A DNA stretch of 58,864 nucleotides from Nitrososphaera sp. UBA210 (GCA_002494895.1 DADA01000004.1:1-58864); one strand, 5' to 3'. Positions 48,647 to 57,950 are shown, numbered from the stretch's first letter. The notes: generated from the letters alone by a model not told the origin. Numbers and translations are program-made.

Positions 48647-51600
48647 ATGCAGACAATGGCTGCGGCTAGAGCCTTGATTGTCGCTTGTCTTCTCTTCATG
48701 ATAACCTCATCTATTCCCCTGGCGGGAAAGAGTGGTATGCAGGAAGCTGAAGCCACACCTTTCCTCAAATATAGTCTAACTGAAGAGCTAAATGGAATGA
48801 TATTCTATGTAACAGAAGGAGATACTTTGGAAATTCCGATAATCCACCTTGGCGATCTCACTTATGACGAGCTGCCGCCGGGCGCGCTGATCCTTCCTCC
48901 TTCATTCCCCAACCTTCTACCAACATTTAATTGGACTCCAGAGGGAATATTCGAATCTGATGCCGAACTGACTTCCGTTAGTCCCGATAACCCTCCCTCT
49001 GCTCCATACGGCGTAACTCTTTACGCCACGCAGTTTGGCGAAACGATCCAGGCCGATATCATGATCATTGTAAAGAGTTCTACGGTGGCTCAACCAGAGC
49101 CTGTAATCAAGCTTGATAAACATACTTACACGCGAGATCAACTTATCCGAGCAAAGATAGAAGATCCGAATTCTTTATGTAATTTCATCACCAATGACAT
49201 TAGCAATAATATCGTTTCGCTGACCGCCGTGCGGGAGAATGTCGGAGGAGGATCACCAACTGCAGACATCGGAGAGTGGAACATCGCCCGTGATGGAGAC
49301 GGTTCCGGAGATATGGAAGCAATTATCGAGCTTGGCGATCCTTCACTATGGGCCGACATTGGTAACATGCATGTGCAGGGAAATATTGATTTTATGATGA
49401 GTTATGATCGGTTGGATTGCCAAACCAATCTGCCTGAAGACGGGAATGCGGTGATTACAATACCCATGAGGTCAGCAGGCATCTCATTTGACAAGTCGCA
49501 GTATGCCCCTAGCGATACCGCTGTCGTGGGAGTTTCTGGTACTCCACTGACCAGTGCGCCGCCAGTGGTATCAATTTATGACGACATGGGAAACCTGATT
49601 CCTTCCTCGCTGTCAGTAAATCCAGGCTCTGCAAATAGTTATTCTGTTGTAATGCCCCCTTTGGAAGGAACACACATTGTCAGGGCATCCTATACTTACG
49701 AGGTTAATGATAGTGTCGGTACTCCGAGATCTTATACTGCGGTGGCAGAAGCCAAGCTACTTCAGAAGAGTCTAACGATCGAGCAATCATCCGGTTTGCA
49801 CTCCGATGATGGACTTATGCTAACTCTGATCGATCCGGCGCTGAACACGGATCCCAATACCGCGGAAAACCTAGACCTTAATTATGCTGCAACGGCTTCA
49901 GGCGTAACCGTTTCGAGCGGCTCGATACCAGGGTTCCTCAAAGAAGTAGGTTCTGACAGCGCGATTTTCTCTAATGATGTATATCTTTACTTCATTAGAA
50001 CGGGAGACGAAGCTCCGCCAGGAGAATCCATACTGATTGATGGTACGCAAGATACAGCTTTAACCATCAATGTTGGAACGAGTCCAATGAGCTTGGTCGT
50101 AGAACCTTTCGAAGAACGTGGTGATCCGCAGGGAGCAGGTTCGAGTGGTGTAAGCCTTCCTCCTGCTCAGCCATACGGCGGTACCGAGCCCGTCGTATTG
50201 CTTACTTGTGCCTCGCACGGTGGGGACTCTGATGGGGATGGATTGTGCACCAATTGGGAGTACCCGGCTACAGGTGGACCACTAAAGATCCCATACGATG
50301 GAGTTACTTACACCATAGCTAACAGCTGCAGTGCTCCTGCTGCGGCCGGCTGTCCCGATTCAAGGCACAAGGACATCTACTTGGAGGTGGACTATTATTC
50401 ACCTCAAGTATCATCAAGTGCGATTACAACTGCTCTCGAAAGTATACGCACGGTCTTCAATACTGCGCCTGTGTCGAACGCTTACGGTGGCAACGGGATC
50501 AAATTTCATTACTACGTAAATGAAAACTCTGCCTTTTCAACTGTCGATGTATGGGGGACCACTGGTAATACTGGCAATGACTATGACATAATAAAGGACA
50601 ACAAGTTTGGTACTTCCACCGAGCGAGGCGGATCGGATCCCTCAGATCATACTCGTGCGAAAGCCCAAGGAGTTCACTACGGTGTTTTCAGCGAGTATCA
50701 GAGTCCGGATTCGGGAGCTTCTGGAAACGCGGAATATATCGGAAACGATATCATAGTTTCGTTACGTCCTTTCGATTCGACTGGTCTGATCGATGTCGTG
50801 GACCAGATTCGAGGCACGCTCATGCATGAATTGGGTCATAACCTTGGACTCTACCACGGTGGACCAAGTACCGTTACGGGTTATAACGTCAACTGTAAAA
50901 CGAACTATCCGAGTGTCATGACCTACATTAGGCAGCTTACAACGGCATATGGCACTCAGCGTTACTCTGATGATGTAAACGAGCCCAATCCTCTTAACTC
51001 CGCAGCGCCAGTCGAGCAGAGTCCTAGCAGTTCTGTGCTGAATATCGGAACCGGTTCGGCGATGAGTTCGCTCACCATTGTGTGGAGCCTAGACGAGGGT
51101 GCTACCCTTCCTACTGCGAGTATCGGAAAGACGCCGGGCACGATCGACTGGAATTCGGATGCCGATCCTCCATGGGAGAATCCCAATTCTTTTGATCCGC
51201 CAGATATACTTGATCTTGGCATGATAGGATGTACCGCCGCCACGAATGCCCATGCGGCCAATATCTATGGAGCTGATGATTGGGACGCAATTGCATCGAA
51301 CATGAACTTCCGAGAGTTAAACCCAACTGCCGCTGGTAGCGGGTTTGCTGCAGGATTTCTGCCTAGCGCAGAATTCAACGTGACACATTATATGGCACTG
51401 AAAGTCGCTGGCATAAAAAGTGCGAATTATTGGATACAGAGCATTCCTTACGTGGACTTTAAACCTCCGTACAATACTCCTTCAGTTGCTGCCGAAATTA
51501 AGCTGGAGATAGGATGTAGGCTTGAAATAGAGACACCATCCTGCCCGGACAATTATGTTCCCAATAATGTAGCTACCAAGAGCGTCATCGATTTGATAAA

Positions 51601-52573
51601 GGAAAATCAGATTGAGCTTGCTGTAAAGAAGTTAGAAGAGGTCAGGTCGATCATGGACGATGAATTTGGTGGAGATCCCAAGAACGACCTTTTCTCAAGC
51701 ACTACGTCGTATACTCCCAAGGATCCACCTGCCGGACCAATCATACTGCCCATGCTCGATAACAATATCGCCTCTCTAAAGGTAGCCGAGCTGAACATAC
51801 CCTTCGCTGAAGCTTTTAGCCACCCGGGTGTAGAGCAGACTTTTGACATCATAACACATGATGGTGTTTGCGAAGACCAAGTCGCTAATAAGACTATGAG
51901 CTACGACCAAGCGTGTATTATTAAATTGACCAGCGAAACTGTCGCGAACGCAACAGGTACTTTCTCCTTTGATCGCAATAACTTGCGATTGGATCTTATC
52001 GGAGAAGGTCCTTTCATGTTAGAGATACACGAAACCGTCGCAAAGAAGGTTAATGACGTGGTAGCAACCGACACCGGGCGTTCCATTCCATTCACGCAGA
52101 ATTTTGAACGAGGCACGGGAATCCTGACCATCGATACCAATGCCGCATATTACCAGAGAGAGGTTATTATCGAGCATGACAAACCCAAAGTAAGGGCATC
52201 GCTATCAACCGATCAGTGCGGTGGAGGTCACCACGGTCTCTTCCCCTTGGAGCACCACACGTCAGAACTGTATGTGACCGCAACGAGCAATAATCCCGTG
52301 AATACCACGTCATCGATATGGCTCGAGATCAGGGATAGGCAGAACAAGACTGTTTTCTTGGACTCGGCCGAGTTGTTCCTTGGACCGAAAGCGACTGGTT
52401 GTGCGACAATGAATTGGCCGTCTCCCTCAGTGGAATCGCAGGATTATGATGCCATAATATCCGTATTTGATGAAGATGCAGGCGAGTATGTGGAAGTTTC
52501 AAAGTCCAAGCTATTCATCTATCCGACTCGCGAGTCGACTCATTCTGGATCTTCATCACAAACGTCGCCATAG
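48647..52573 (+). CDS. Giant secreted metzincin-type metalloprotease
   Basis: 1308 residues. Signal peptide (about 1-33). N-terminal half: Ig-like and S-layer-like domains (LTLIDPALNTDPNTAENLDL at about 400). Protease domain about 520-800 contains HELGHNLGLYH from His727 (HEXXHxxGxxH) and a Met-turn NYPSVMTY near 756, the two signatures of metzincins, plus DSDGDGLCTNWEYP, a calcium-loop-like segment. C-terminal half holds further beta domains with paired Cys and no membrane anchor. Likely an extracellular peptidase for protein degradation or surface remodelling. TATA-like CCTTATGTA (48615-48623) is 28 bp before the ATG. Confidence 0.85.
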   Translation: MQTMAAARALIVACLLFMITSSIPLAGKSGMQEAEATPFLKYSLTEELNGMIFYVTEGDTLEIPIIHLGDLTYDELPPGALILPPSFPNLLPTFNWTPEGIFESDAELTSVSPDNPPSAPYGVTLYATQFGETIQADIMIIVKSSTVAQPEPVIKLDKHTYTRDQLIRAKIEDPNSLCNFITNDISNNIVSLTAVRENVGGGSPTADIGEWNIARDGDGSGDMEAIIELGDPSLWADIGNMHVQGNIDFMMSYDRLDCQTNLPEDGNAVITIPMRSAGISFDKSQYAPSDTAVVGVSGTPLTSAPPVVSIYDDMGNLIPSSLSVNPGSANSYSVVMPPLEGTHIVRASYTYEVNDSVGTPRSYTAVAEAKLLQKSLTIEQSSGLHSDDGLMLTLIDPALNTDPNTAENLDLNYAATASGVTVSSGSIPGFLKEVGSDSAIFSNDVYLYFIRTGDEAPPGESILIDGTQDTALTINVGTSPMSLVVEPFEERGDPQGAGSSGVSLPPAQPYGGTEPVVLLTCASHGGDSDGDGLCTNWEYPATGGPLKIPYDGVTYTIANSCSAPAAAGCPDSRHKDIYLEVDYYSPQVSSSAITTALESIRTVFNTAPVSNAYGGNGIKFHYYVNENSAFSTVDVWGTTGNTGNDYDIIKDNKFGTSTERGGSDPSDHTRAKAQGVHYGVFSEYQSPDSGASGNAEYIGNDIIVSLRPFDSTGLIDVVDQIRGTLMHELGHNLGLYHGGPSTVTGYNVNCKTNYPSVMTYIRQLTTAYGTQRYSDDVNEPNPLNSAAPVEQSPSSSVLNIGTGSAMSSLTIVWSLDEGATLPTASIGKTPGTIDWNSDADPPWENPNSFDPPDILDLGMIGCTAATNAHAANIYGADDWDAIASNMNFRELNPTAAGSGFAAGFLPSAEFNVTHYMALKVAGIKSANYWIQSIPYVDFKPPYNTPSVAAEIKLEIGCRLEIETPSCPDNYVPNNVATKSVIDLIKENQIELAVKKLEEVRSIMDDEFGGDPKNDLFSSTTSYTPKDPPAGPIILPMLDNNIASLKVAELNIPFAEAFSHPGVEQTFDIITHDGVCEDQVANKTMSYDQACIIKLTSETVANATGTFSFDRNNLRLDLIGEGPFMLEIHETVAKKVNDVVATDTGRSIPFTQNFERGTGILTIDTNAAYYQREVIIEHDKPKVRASLSTDQCGGGHHGLFPLEHHTSELYVTATSNNPVNTTSSIWLEIRDRQNKTVFLDSAELFLGPKATGCATMNWPSPSVESQDYDAIISVFDEDAGEYVEVSKSKLFIYPTRESTHSGSSSQTSP

Positions 52574-52648
52574 ACATCGGACTAGCTGCAGCACTGTGGG
52601 GCATAAGGCGGACAGCACCTCCAAATGAAGCCTTTGGATTCTGAACGC

Positions 52649-54136
52649 CTACCAGTGAAATTCGTACGCATCGTTGGCTGGGATATTCTGTGCCGACCAA
52701 GTTACCTGGGTTCCGTTTCTAAGGTATTTGACCTTAGCTGGTGCCGCATGTGTCTTCTCTTTTGTATGATAGTTGACTCTATAAACCCGCTGAGTCACAT
52801 CAACACCTTTTGGCACGCTAACTGTGAACTGAAAATTCTTGCATTGTGACGCAAAGGAATAATAGTAATATCTGTTGGGCTCCTGCCAGTCGTATTCAAT
52901 TCGCGCAAATCCCTGCTTTCCCGGCTGAACTACCTTATTGAGTTTGAAATGGAACTCCTTGTGTTCCGGTTTGTTCACATTTAGGGTCATTAGTTCCTGC
53001 TCTGTACCGCGCTGATCTGTCACCAAGAGATTGAGATCTCTGAACGGCCTCGGTTTGTCTCCATCGATAGAATAGGACAGGCTGCCCATCGAGTCCCTTG
53101 AGATATTCGTGAAATTCCACGTCAAGACATGATGCGTCATCCATGTCCTGTGATTCTTGACCTGTAACTCGACCTTTATGCTGTTGTAGACAAATCTGAA
53201 AGGAATCTTTCCGCCAGGGCCCTCTGAACTGTCGCTTGGACGCGAGGGGTCAGGAGGTATTTTCTTGTTGCCAAAGCCGTCTCCGACGACATTGTAGATC
53301 AGGATTTTCTTGTGTTTGGTATCAAAGTAACCGAGCTCTACAAAGAATTTCTTGTATTCTTCTTTCAGGTTCTGCACCGAATCGGCATAATTATGAGTCG
53401 CTATGATGTGCATTGCATCACCTAGATCCATGGCTCTGCGAGCCATGATTATTCCCGGCCCCCAGACATTCTCGTTTTGATTCAAATCGTCAAAAAGATA
53501 CACCGGACCAGTGTCAAGACCTATCCTTATTCTTATCTTCTCTTCTTCCTTCTTTGTTTCATTGTAGCGCTGCAACAGTTTATGCAGCTCTCTTGCAAGT
53601 GATAGCGGGCTTTCTGGGCTTTCGGTAAAACCAATTGCTACTCCATCGCCTGTCGGCAGTATCTTGCGATTTGAATCCTTTAGCAGGAATGTTTTTGTCA
53701 TTGCTATCAGGCTGTTCAATACTATTATCTTTCGAGCCTGGTCCTTTGTTGCAACTTCGTCTTGCGAAGACGCAACTATGTCAGTGAAGAACCAATGGTA
53801 AGATCTAGTAGCCGGCGAGATCTTGCTAAATTCGATGAATTCGCTAGCCTTTAGAACGCTTAGCATTTCCGAAATGAATTGGTTAGGACATGAGTTAAGG
53901 ATCCTATATCTTCCAGCCGTGGAATCGATCGTGCGCAGCACACGTTTTTCTTTGATTTTCTCTATGAGCCAATCGTCAGTTCGGTCCTTTTCCTCCATCA
54001 ATCCAATGATTTTTGCGATATTGGCTTGCTTGACAAGCTCGTCATTATTCTCAGTCTTGGATTTGGAAGGTCCTTCTCGATTCTTAGACCTAGAATTCTG
54101 ACTGGGCAATAGATTTGCAAATTCGACTATGGACAC
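52649..54136 (-). CDS. Class III nucleotide cyclase with C-terminal beta-rich domain
   Basis: 495 residues from GTG. Low-complexity N-terminus and a helical region, then a class III cyclase domain (about 113-285): FFTDIVASS (metal Asp119), ILPTGDGVAIGF (metal Asp164), RIRIGLDTGPV, NVWGPGIIMARRAMDLGD (Arg234). Specificity positions differ from the adenylyl (Lys/Asp) and guanylyl (Glu/Cys) types: they read Leu160 and Asn223, and the conserved Asn is Ile230. C-terminal 190 residues form an unidentified beta-sandwich-like domain ending W..QNIPANDAYEFHW. Could make a non-canonical cyclic nucleotide. Lies in the low-GC block; no obvious cNMP effector adjoins. Confidence 0.8.
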   Translation of the reverse strand: MSIVEFANLLPSQNSRSKNREGPSKSKTENNDELVKQANIAKIIGLMEEKDRTDDWLIEKIKEKRVLRTIDSTAGRYRILNSCPNQFISEMLSVLKASEFIEFSKISPATRSYHWFFTDIVASSQDEVATKDQARKIIVLNSLIAMTKTFLLKDSNRKILPTGDGVAIGFTESPESPLSLARELHKLLQRYNETKKEEEKIRIRIGLDTGPVYLFDDLNQNENVWGPGIIMARRAMDLGDAMHIIATHNYADSVQNLKEEYKKFFVELGYFDTKHKKILIYNVVGDGFGNKKIPPDPSRPSDSSEGPGGKIPFRFVYNSIKVELQVKNHRTWMTHHVLTWNFTNISRDSMGSLSYSIDGDKPRPFRDLNLLVTDQRGTEQELMTLNVNKPEHKEFHFKLNKVVQPGKQGFARIEYDWQEPNRYYYYSFASQCKNFQFTVSVPKGVDVTQRVYRVNYHTKEKTHAAPAKVKYLRNGTQVTWSAQNIPANDAYEFHW

Positions 54137-54172
54137 AGTTGCATTTAAGGTGCTCGTAAAGTTCTAAATGAA

Positions 54173-54448
54173 CTAGGATCTGTTCAGAAAATGGAGCTCT
54201 CGCTTTCTTTTCGCACCCTTCCAAGCCTCGCTGTAATACTCGCATTCTTTCATTTCGTCGCATTCAGACGACGCCAATCCAAATCTACCCATTACATGCC
54301 ATATTGCTCGAACTTGGCTATTTAGCTCTGCTAGAATTCCTTCCGAATCAGTAATAACCGAGTTAGAGTTATCAGCTGTTTTTCTTCTTGTTCTCTCAGA
54401 TCGCAGTTGATGTTTATCCCGAACTATTGGCAGTTCTTGTTTGAGACG
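54173..54448 (-). pseudogene. In-frame open continuation past the amber stop of the zinc-finger gene (91 codons)
   Basis: Directly after the TAG at 54451-54449 the same frame stays open for 91 codons to TAG at 54175-54173, with protein-like composition (AELNSQVRAIWHVMGRFGLA, ECDEMKECEYYSEAWKGAKR). The first ATG is 51 codons in, and no GTG or TTG occurs before it, so this stretch cannot start alone except as a 40-residue product. It reads best as the second part of a 150-residue protein split by one amber codon: mutation, sequencing error or read-through. Confidence 0.45.
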
Positions 54449-54628
54449 CTAGAAAATCTCTTCGTCCTTTCTCACTCCGCCCAATCCCGTCTTGATCGTT
54501 ACCGCGCATTCAAGGCACGCACTCTTTGAGAATGGAAAATCCCTAGTGCATTTCTTGCATACCGGCTTTTTGCATTCCGAGCATGTTAACGAAGCCAATC
54601 TAGTGTTGCAGATATAGCAGAGAGTCAT
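54449..54628 (-). CDS. Zinc-finger protein, 59 aa (possibly truncated)
   Basis: ATG at 54628, 27 bp from the TATA-like GACTTTTACG (54651-54660). Four C-x2-C pairs (CYIC, CSEC, CKKC, CLEC) in 40 residues form two B-box/treble-clef-like zinc sites. Ends GGVRKDEEIF at TAG. The same frame continues after the stop (see 54173-54448). A TTG at 54643 could add five residues. Function unknown. Confidence 0.7.
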   Translation of the reverse strand: MTLCYICNTRLASLTCSECKKPVCKKCTRDFPFSKSACLECAVTIKTGLGGVRKDEEIF

Positions 54629-54712
54629 GACCTGATAATGCAATTGCTGGCGTAAAAGTCTATTCCCTTTCCGATATCGTTAAATCATCTCGGCTAGCCT
54701 CAATTCCTGAAA

Positions 54713-55864
54713 TTGAAGATGGCAGCGCAGGCCGCATCTAAGGGATACATACTCGCCTGCACCAGCAAGAGCGAACGGGAATGCCTTGACCGGATGCTCT
54801 TTGCGGCCAATAGGGTCTATGGCGAGAATGTTCTGAAAATAAGGAAGGGCGACATGCTTTTCTTGCTCAACCTTGAAACGGATACGCTTTACGGAACTTT
54901 CAAGGCAGCGTCAGATGGTGCAAGGGATCTAGTGCCCGAAGCCTGGAATGGGAAATATCCCTACCAGGTGCAGGTATCGCGCAACGGCAAGCTGCATTCG
55001 ATAAAAGCAGCGAAACGGATCTTTGACGGCGCAAGATGGCACGACCCGCTCGAGCCGGATCAGGCGCTGCAACTCGCAAAGCTCATTGAAAACCCGGGCG
55101 GCAAAGTAAAGCTCGTCAAAACTTCCAATGGAGACGACAGACCCAGGATGGAGTCAACAACTCTATGGGACTATCCGAAGCAGAGCTACGGCAAGACGCA
55201 AAAAGGCAGCAACAAGTACGCCGGCGTCACGCCGGCATTTGTCATATACAACATGGTGAGACGCTATACCGATCCCTGCGATCTCGTCCTTGATCCTATG
55301 GCAGGAAGCGGCACCACCATCGATGTCTGCAATGAGGAGGGCAGGAAGTGCATCGCATACGACATTTCGCCCACCAGGCCCGACATTACCCAGAATGATG
55401 CTAGAAAGATACCGCTCAAGGACAACAGCGTTGACATGATCTTTATCGACTCGCCCTACGGCGACAACATTGACTATAACGACCATCCCGGCAACATTGG
55501 CAAGATCTCTGCAGAGTCCGAGGAATTCTATAATGCTCTTGATAAGGTGATCTCCGAATGCCACCGGGTGCTCAGGCCGGGCAAGACGCTGGGCTGGCTT
55601 ATCGGCGACCAGTGGGTAAAGAAAAAGTTCACCCCTGTCGGCTTCAAGATCTACGAGCAGCTCTCCAGGCACCTTGAAACAGTCGATATCGTCTGCGTAG
55701 CCAGGAGGAGCCAGGCGTCAAACACTGGCATCTGGCACAACCGCGCCCTGCGCTTTAACTTTTACCTGCGCGGCTTCAAGTACCTGTTCATAATGCGAAA
55801 GTCTGTAGAATCGGGGCAGCAGGCGGGCAAGAGAAAGGTCAGCTGGACAAGATATCAAAGGTAA
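54713..55864 (+). CDS. DCD-domain fused to N-4/N-6-type nucleic acid methyltransferase
   Basis: 383 residues; start TTG 54713 or ATG 54719 (TATA-like GTTAAATCAT about 30 bp upstream). Residues about 10-100 match the DCD domain of plant stress proteins (GYILACTSKSERECLDRMLF, DMLFLLNLETDTLYGTFKA, AWNGKYPYQVQVSR), related to PUA/EVE modules that bind modified nucleobases. Residues about 170-375: SAM-binding motif I DPMAGSGTT (194-202) and catalytic motif IV DSPYG (246-250). Probably methylates exocyclic amino groups in DNA or RNA. No restriction partner is next to it, so it is an orphan or an RNA enzyme. Confidence 0.8.
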   Translation: MKMAAQAASKGYILACTSKSERECLDRMLFAANRVYGENVLKIRKGDMLFLLNLETDTLYGTFKAASDGARDLVPEAWNGKYPYQVQVSRNGKLHSIKAAKRIFDGARWHDPLEPDQALQLAKLIENPGGKVKLVKTSNGDDRPRMESTTLWDYPKQSYGKTQKGSNKYAGVTPAFVIYNMVRRYTDPCDLVLDPMAGSGTTIDVCNEEGRKCIAYDISPTRPDITQNDARKIPLKDNSVDMIFIDSPYGDNIDYNDHPGNIGKISAESEEFYNALDKVISECHRVLRPGKTLGWLIGDQWVKKKFTPVGFKIYEQLSRHLETVDIVCVARRSQASNTGIWHNRALRFNFYLRGFKYLFIMRKSVESGQQAGKRKVSWTRYQR

Positions 55865-56036
55865 GTCTTGTCGAGACGCCGTATCCACTTTGCGATTGGG
55901 TTATACGCCTCGCGGCGGGTCGATAGTAGGATTGGAAATTGAACTATCGGACGACAAGATAAAACTGAACGATCTGGAAGGAATCGCGGATCCCATCACC
56001 TAACTGACGACTTTATCAATTCCGCGCTAGATCGCA

Positions 56037-56810
56037 TCAGGCATTAACTGTTGATATGGCCTTTATGAACATCGCAACTGCCACAGGTATCAGCACCAGA
56101 CCGATCAGCATTCTTAATGTACGCGCGTTGAAGCGGTTCGTGTACCTCGCTCCGATAAAGGCGCCTGCCATTGCTGCAGGCCCCATTACCGAAAGGATCA
56201 GCAGATCAACCTGGCCGTAGAGGAGATGACCTATAAAGCCGGCCGCCCCCATTATTGAAGACGCTGCAAGGTTCGTTCCGACTGCAATCCTGGGCTCCAT
56301 CCTTAAAACAGAGATCATTGCAGGAAGCCTGATGCTCCCCAGTACAAGTCCCACGAGACCCCCGAGGAATCCTATCGCAAACCCAATGATCGATTCGACA
56401 AAGATGGCGTTCTGCTCTTTCTCGGGCTTGGCCTCTTGTTCTTTCCGTGAGCCGCGTATGATCGAGAATGCTTCGTAGGAAATAATTATCGATATTACGA
56501 TTAGCAGGAGGGCTATTGACACAAAGTTCGTCAGGAGCGACCCTAGGAATGCCCCACCGGCTCCTGTGGAAGCCATGATGACAAAGATCCGGCGATGAAC
56601 GTTGTTCTGTCTCAGGTGCCTGACAGCTGCGGTGCATGCTCCAAACGTGCTTACGCCAATGTTTGTTCCGGCTGCCATGCCTGCAGATATTTCGGTACTC
56701 AGGATCAGCGGGAATCGCAGTACCCCAAGCACCAGACCCGTCATGCCTCCGACGAAGCCGATGGCCAGGCCCAGGCCAGCCAGAACCGTCAGTTGGATAA
56801 TATCAGGCAT
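56037..56810 (-). CDS. TauE/SafE-family membrane permease (sulfite exporter type)
   Basis: 257 residues, eight predicted spans arranged as two similar halves: GFVGGMTGLVLGVLRFPLIL (about 18-38) and GFLGGLVGLVLGSIRLPAMI (about 153-172) carry the repeated GGxxGLVLG motif of the family. Transports sulfite, taurine-derived or other small anions, usually exporting them. Lies downstream of the phoU genes on the same strand, so it may be part of the phosphate-locus transcript. Confidence 0.88.
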   Translation of the reverse strand: MPDIIQLTVLAGLGLAIGFVGGMTGLVLGVLRFPLILSTEISAGMAAGTNIGVSTFGACTAAVRHLRQNNVHRRIFVIMASTGAGGAFLGSLLTNFVSIALLLIVISIIISYEAFSIIRGSRKEQEAKPEKEQNAIFVESIIGFAIGFLGGLVGLVLGSIRLPAMISVLRMEPRIAVGTNLAASSIMGAAGFIGHLLYGQVDLLILSVMGPAAMAGAFIGARYTNRFNARTLRMLIGLVLIPVAVAMFIKAISTVNA

Positions 56811-56858
56811 TAGGATCGGTGCTCCGACATTAATTTTCCCTATTGGGAATGTCTTAAA

Positions 56859-57923
56859 TCACTTGTTGCGGACGGGAACGTGTTTTTCTATTATCTCATC
56901 TATCGTTTCATTCATTGCCGCCTCGGCAATGTCGCTCCCATACTCGGCAGTCCTCCTGATGTCCTCCAGTACGAGCTTTAGATTGGCAGGATCGTGATTC
57001 TTATCCTTCTCTATCGCCGTTGCTGCATCATTTTCTAGCAGACGCACGTTTTCCGTTGCGTCCACCGTCTTGTCCGCGAGCTGGTAGTCCCTTCGCAGCA
57101 ACGCTTCGACCGAGTCTTCCAGCACCTTGAGGGCGAGCTGGCTCATCTTCTCTATCTTTTGGTGCGAGTCCTTGGGTATTTTGTCCTTAAGCTTTATTGC
57201 CCTCTCTGCTATCCCGCAGGCGTGGTCAGCAACGCGTTCGATGCTCTTTACGGCAACGCGGTAGCTCAAACAGTCTGAAGGGTTTTTCAGACCCATTTCC
57301 CGCAGAACCCGACCGTTCTGGGTGGCCATTACCAAGTTGCGGAGTATGTAAAGGCTGAACCTGTCAACTTCGTCGTCCGACTTGATAACCTCCTTCGCCA
57401 GCTCGTGATTCGTTTCGGAAAGTGCCGACATTGCATCCTTGTGCATGGAAGAGGCAATCAGGTACATCCTCCTGATCGCCGTGTTGACCGAAAGCTCGGG
57501 CAGCGACAGGAGTACCTGGAGCGTGATATTATCGGAAGCGTCGGCTATCATTTCTGTCCCCACAAGGTTGCGCCTGACTACCTCCCTGACGGCATCCCGT
57601 AGGACAGGATTTATCCTGCCTGACTTTAGCTTCAGGTGGATAATGTTGTAGCCGGCCAGGTACATTGAAACTACCTTGCGCTTCAGCGTGTTGCTGCCCT
57701 CCGTAGGCATGATCGTTGCTGTTACTTCACTGAGCGAGTCTGAAGAGCCGGCAGCTACCGGGACGACCGACAGGGAATTATCTAGCTCTCGCACCAGCGT
57801 CACCTGGTCACCGGCCTTCACGCGCATTTCTTCAATCCATCTCTTTGGAAGCGATAAGACATAGGTAGATCTACCTGTAAATTGGACCTTTCTGACTTCT
57901 CGATGGTCGGTTCCTGTTCTCAC
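56859..57923 (-). CDS. PhoU-family regulator with N-terminal SpoVT/AbrB domain (copy 2)
   Basis: 354 residues from GTG. Same layout as the 2500 gene: AbrB hairpin (TGRSTYVLSLPKRWIEEM, DQVTLVRELDN), then two PhoU repeats with KSDDEVDRFSLYI and KSIERVADHACG. The two proteins align over most of their length. Located between phoU and TauE/SafE in the pst locus, so likely the phosphate-responsive regulator of it. Inverted repeat at 57933-57950 and CTATATAG palindrome at 57996-58007 lie in its upstream region. Confidence 0.92.
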   Translation of the reverse strand: MRTGTDHREVRKVQFTGRSTYVLSLPKRWIEEMRVKAGDQVTLVRELDNSLSVVPVAAGSSDSLSEVTATIMPTEGSNTLKRKVVSMYLAGYNIIHLKLKSGRINPVLRDAVREVVRRNLVGTEMIADASDNITLQVLLSLPELSVNTAIRRMYLIASSMHKDAMSALSETNHELAKEVIKSDDEVDRFSLYILRNLVMATQNGRVLREMGLKNPSDCLSYRVAVKSIERVADHACGIAERAIKLKDKIPKDSHQKIEKMSQLALKVLEDSVEALLRRDYQLADKTVDATENVRLLENDAATAIEKDKNHDPANLKLVLEDIRRTAEYGSDIAEAAMNETIDEIIEKHVPVRNK

Positions 57924-57932
57924 GGCGCTGAC

Positions 57933-57950
57933 TTATTCAGGTATGAATAA
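57933..57950. promoter_or_regulatory. Inverted repeat TTATTCA-4-TGAATAA at phoU copy 2 promoter
   Basis: Perfect 7-bp arms (57933-57939 and 57944-57950) about 10-27 bp before the GTG at 57923. The second arm overlaps the TATA-like element, so a bound regulator would block TBP. Confidence 0.5.

Noticed and set aside
55882..56001. Short plus frame ending ELSDDKIKLNDLEGIADPIT
   Set aside because: No good promoter or start (TTG only) and too short; could be a real small protein but not supported.
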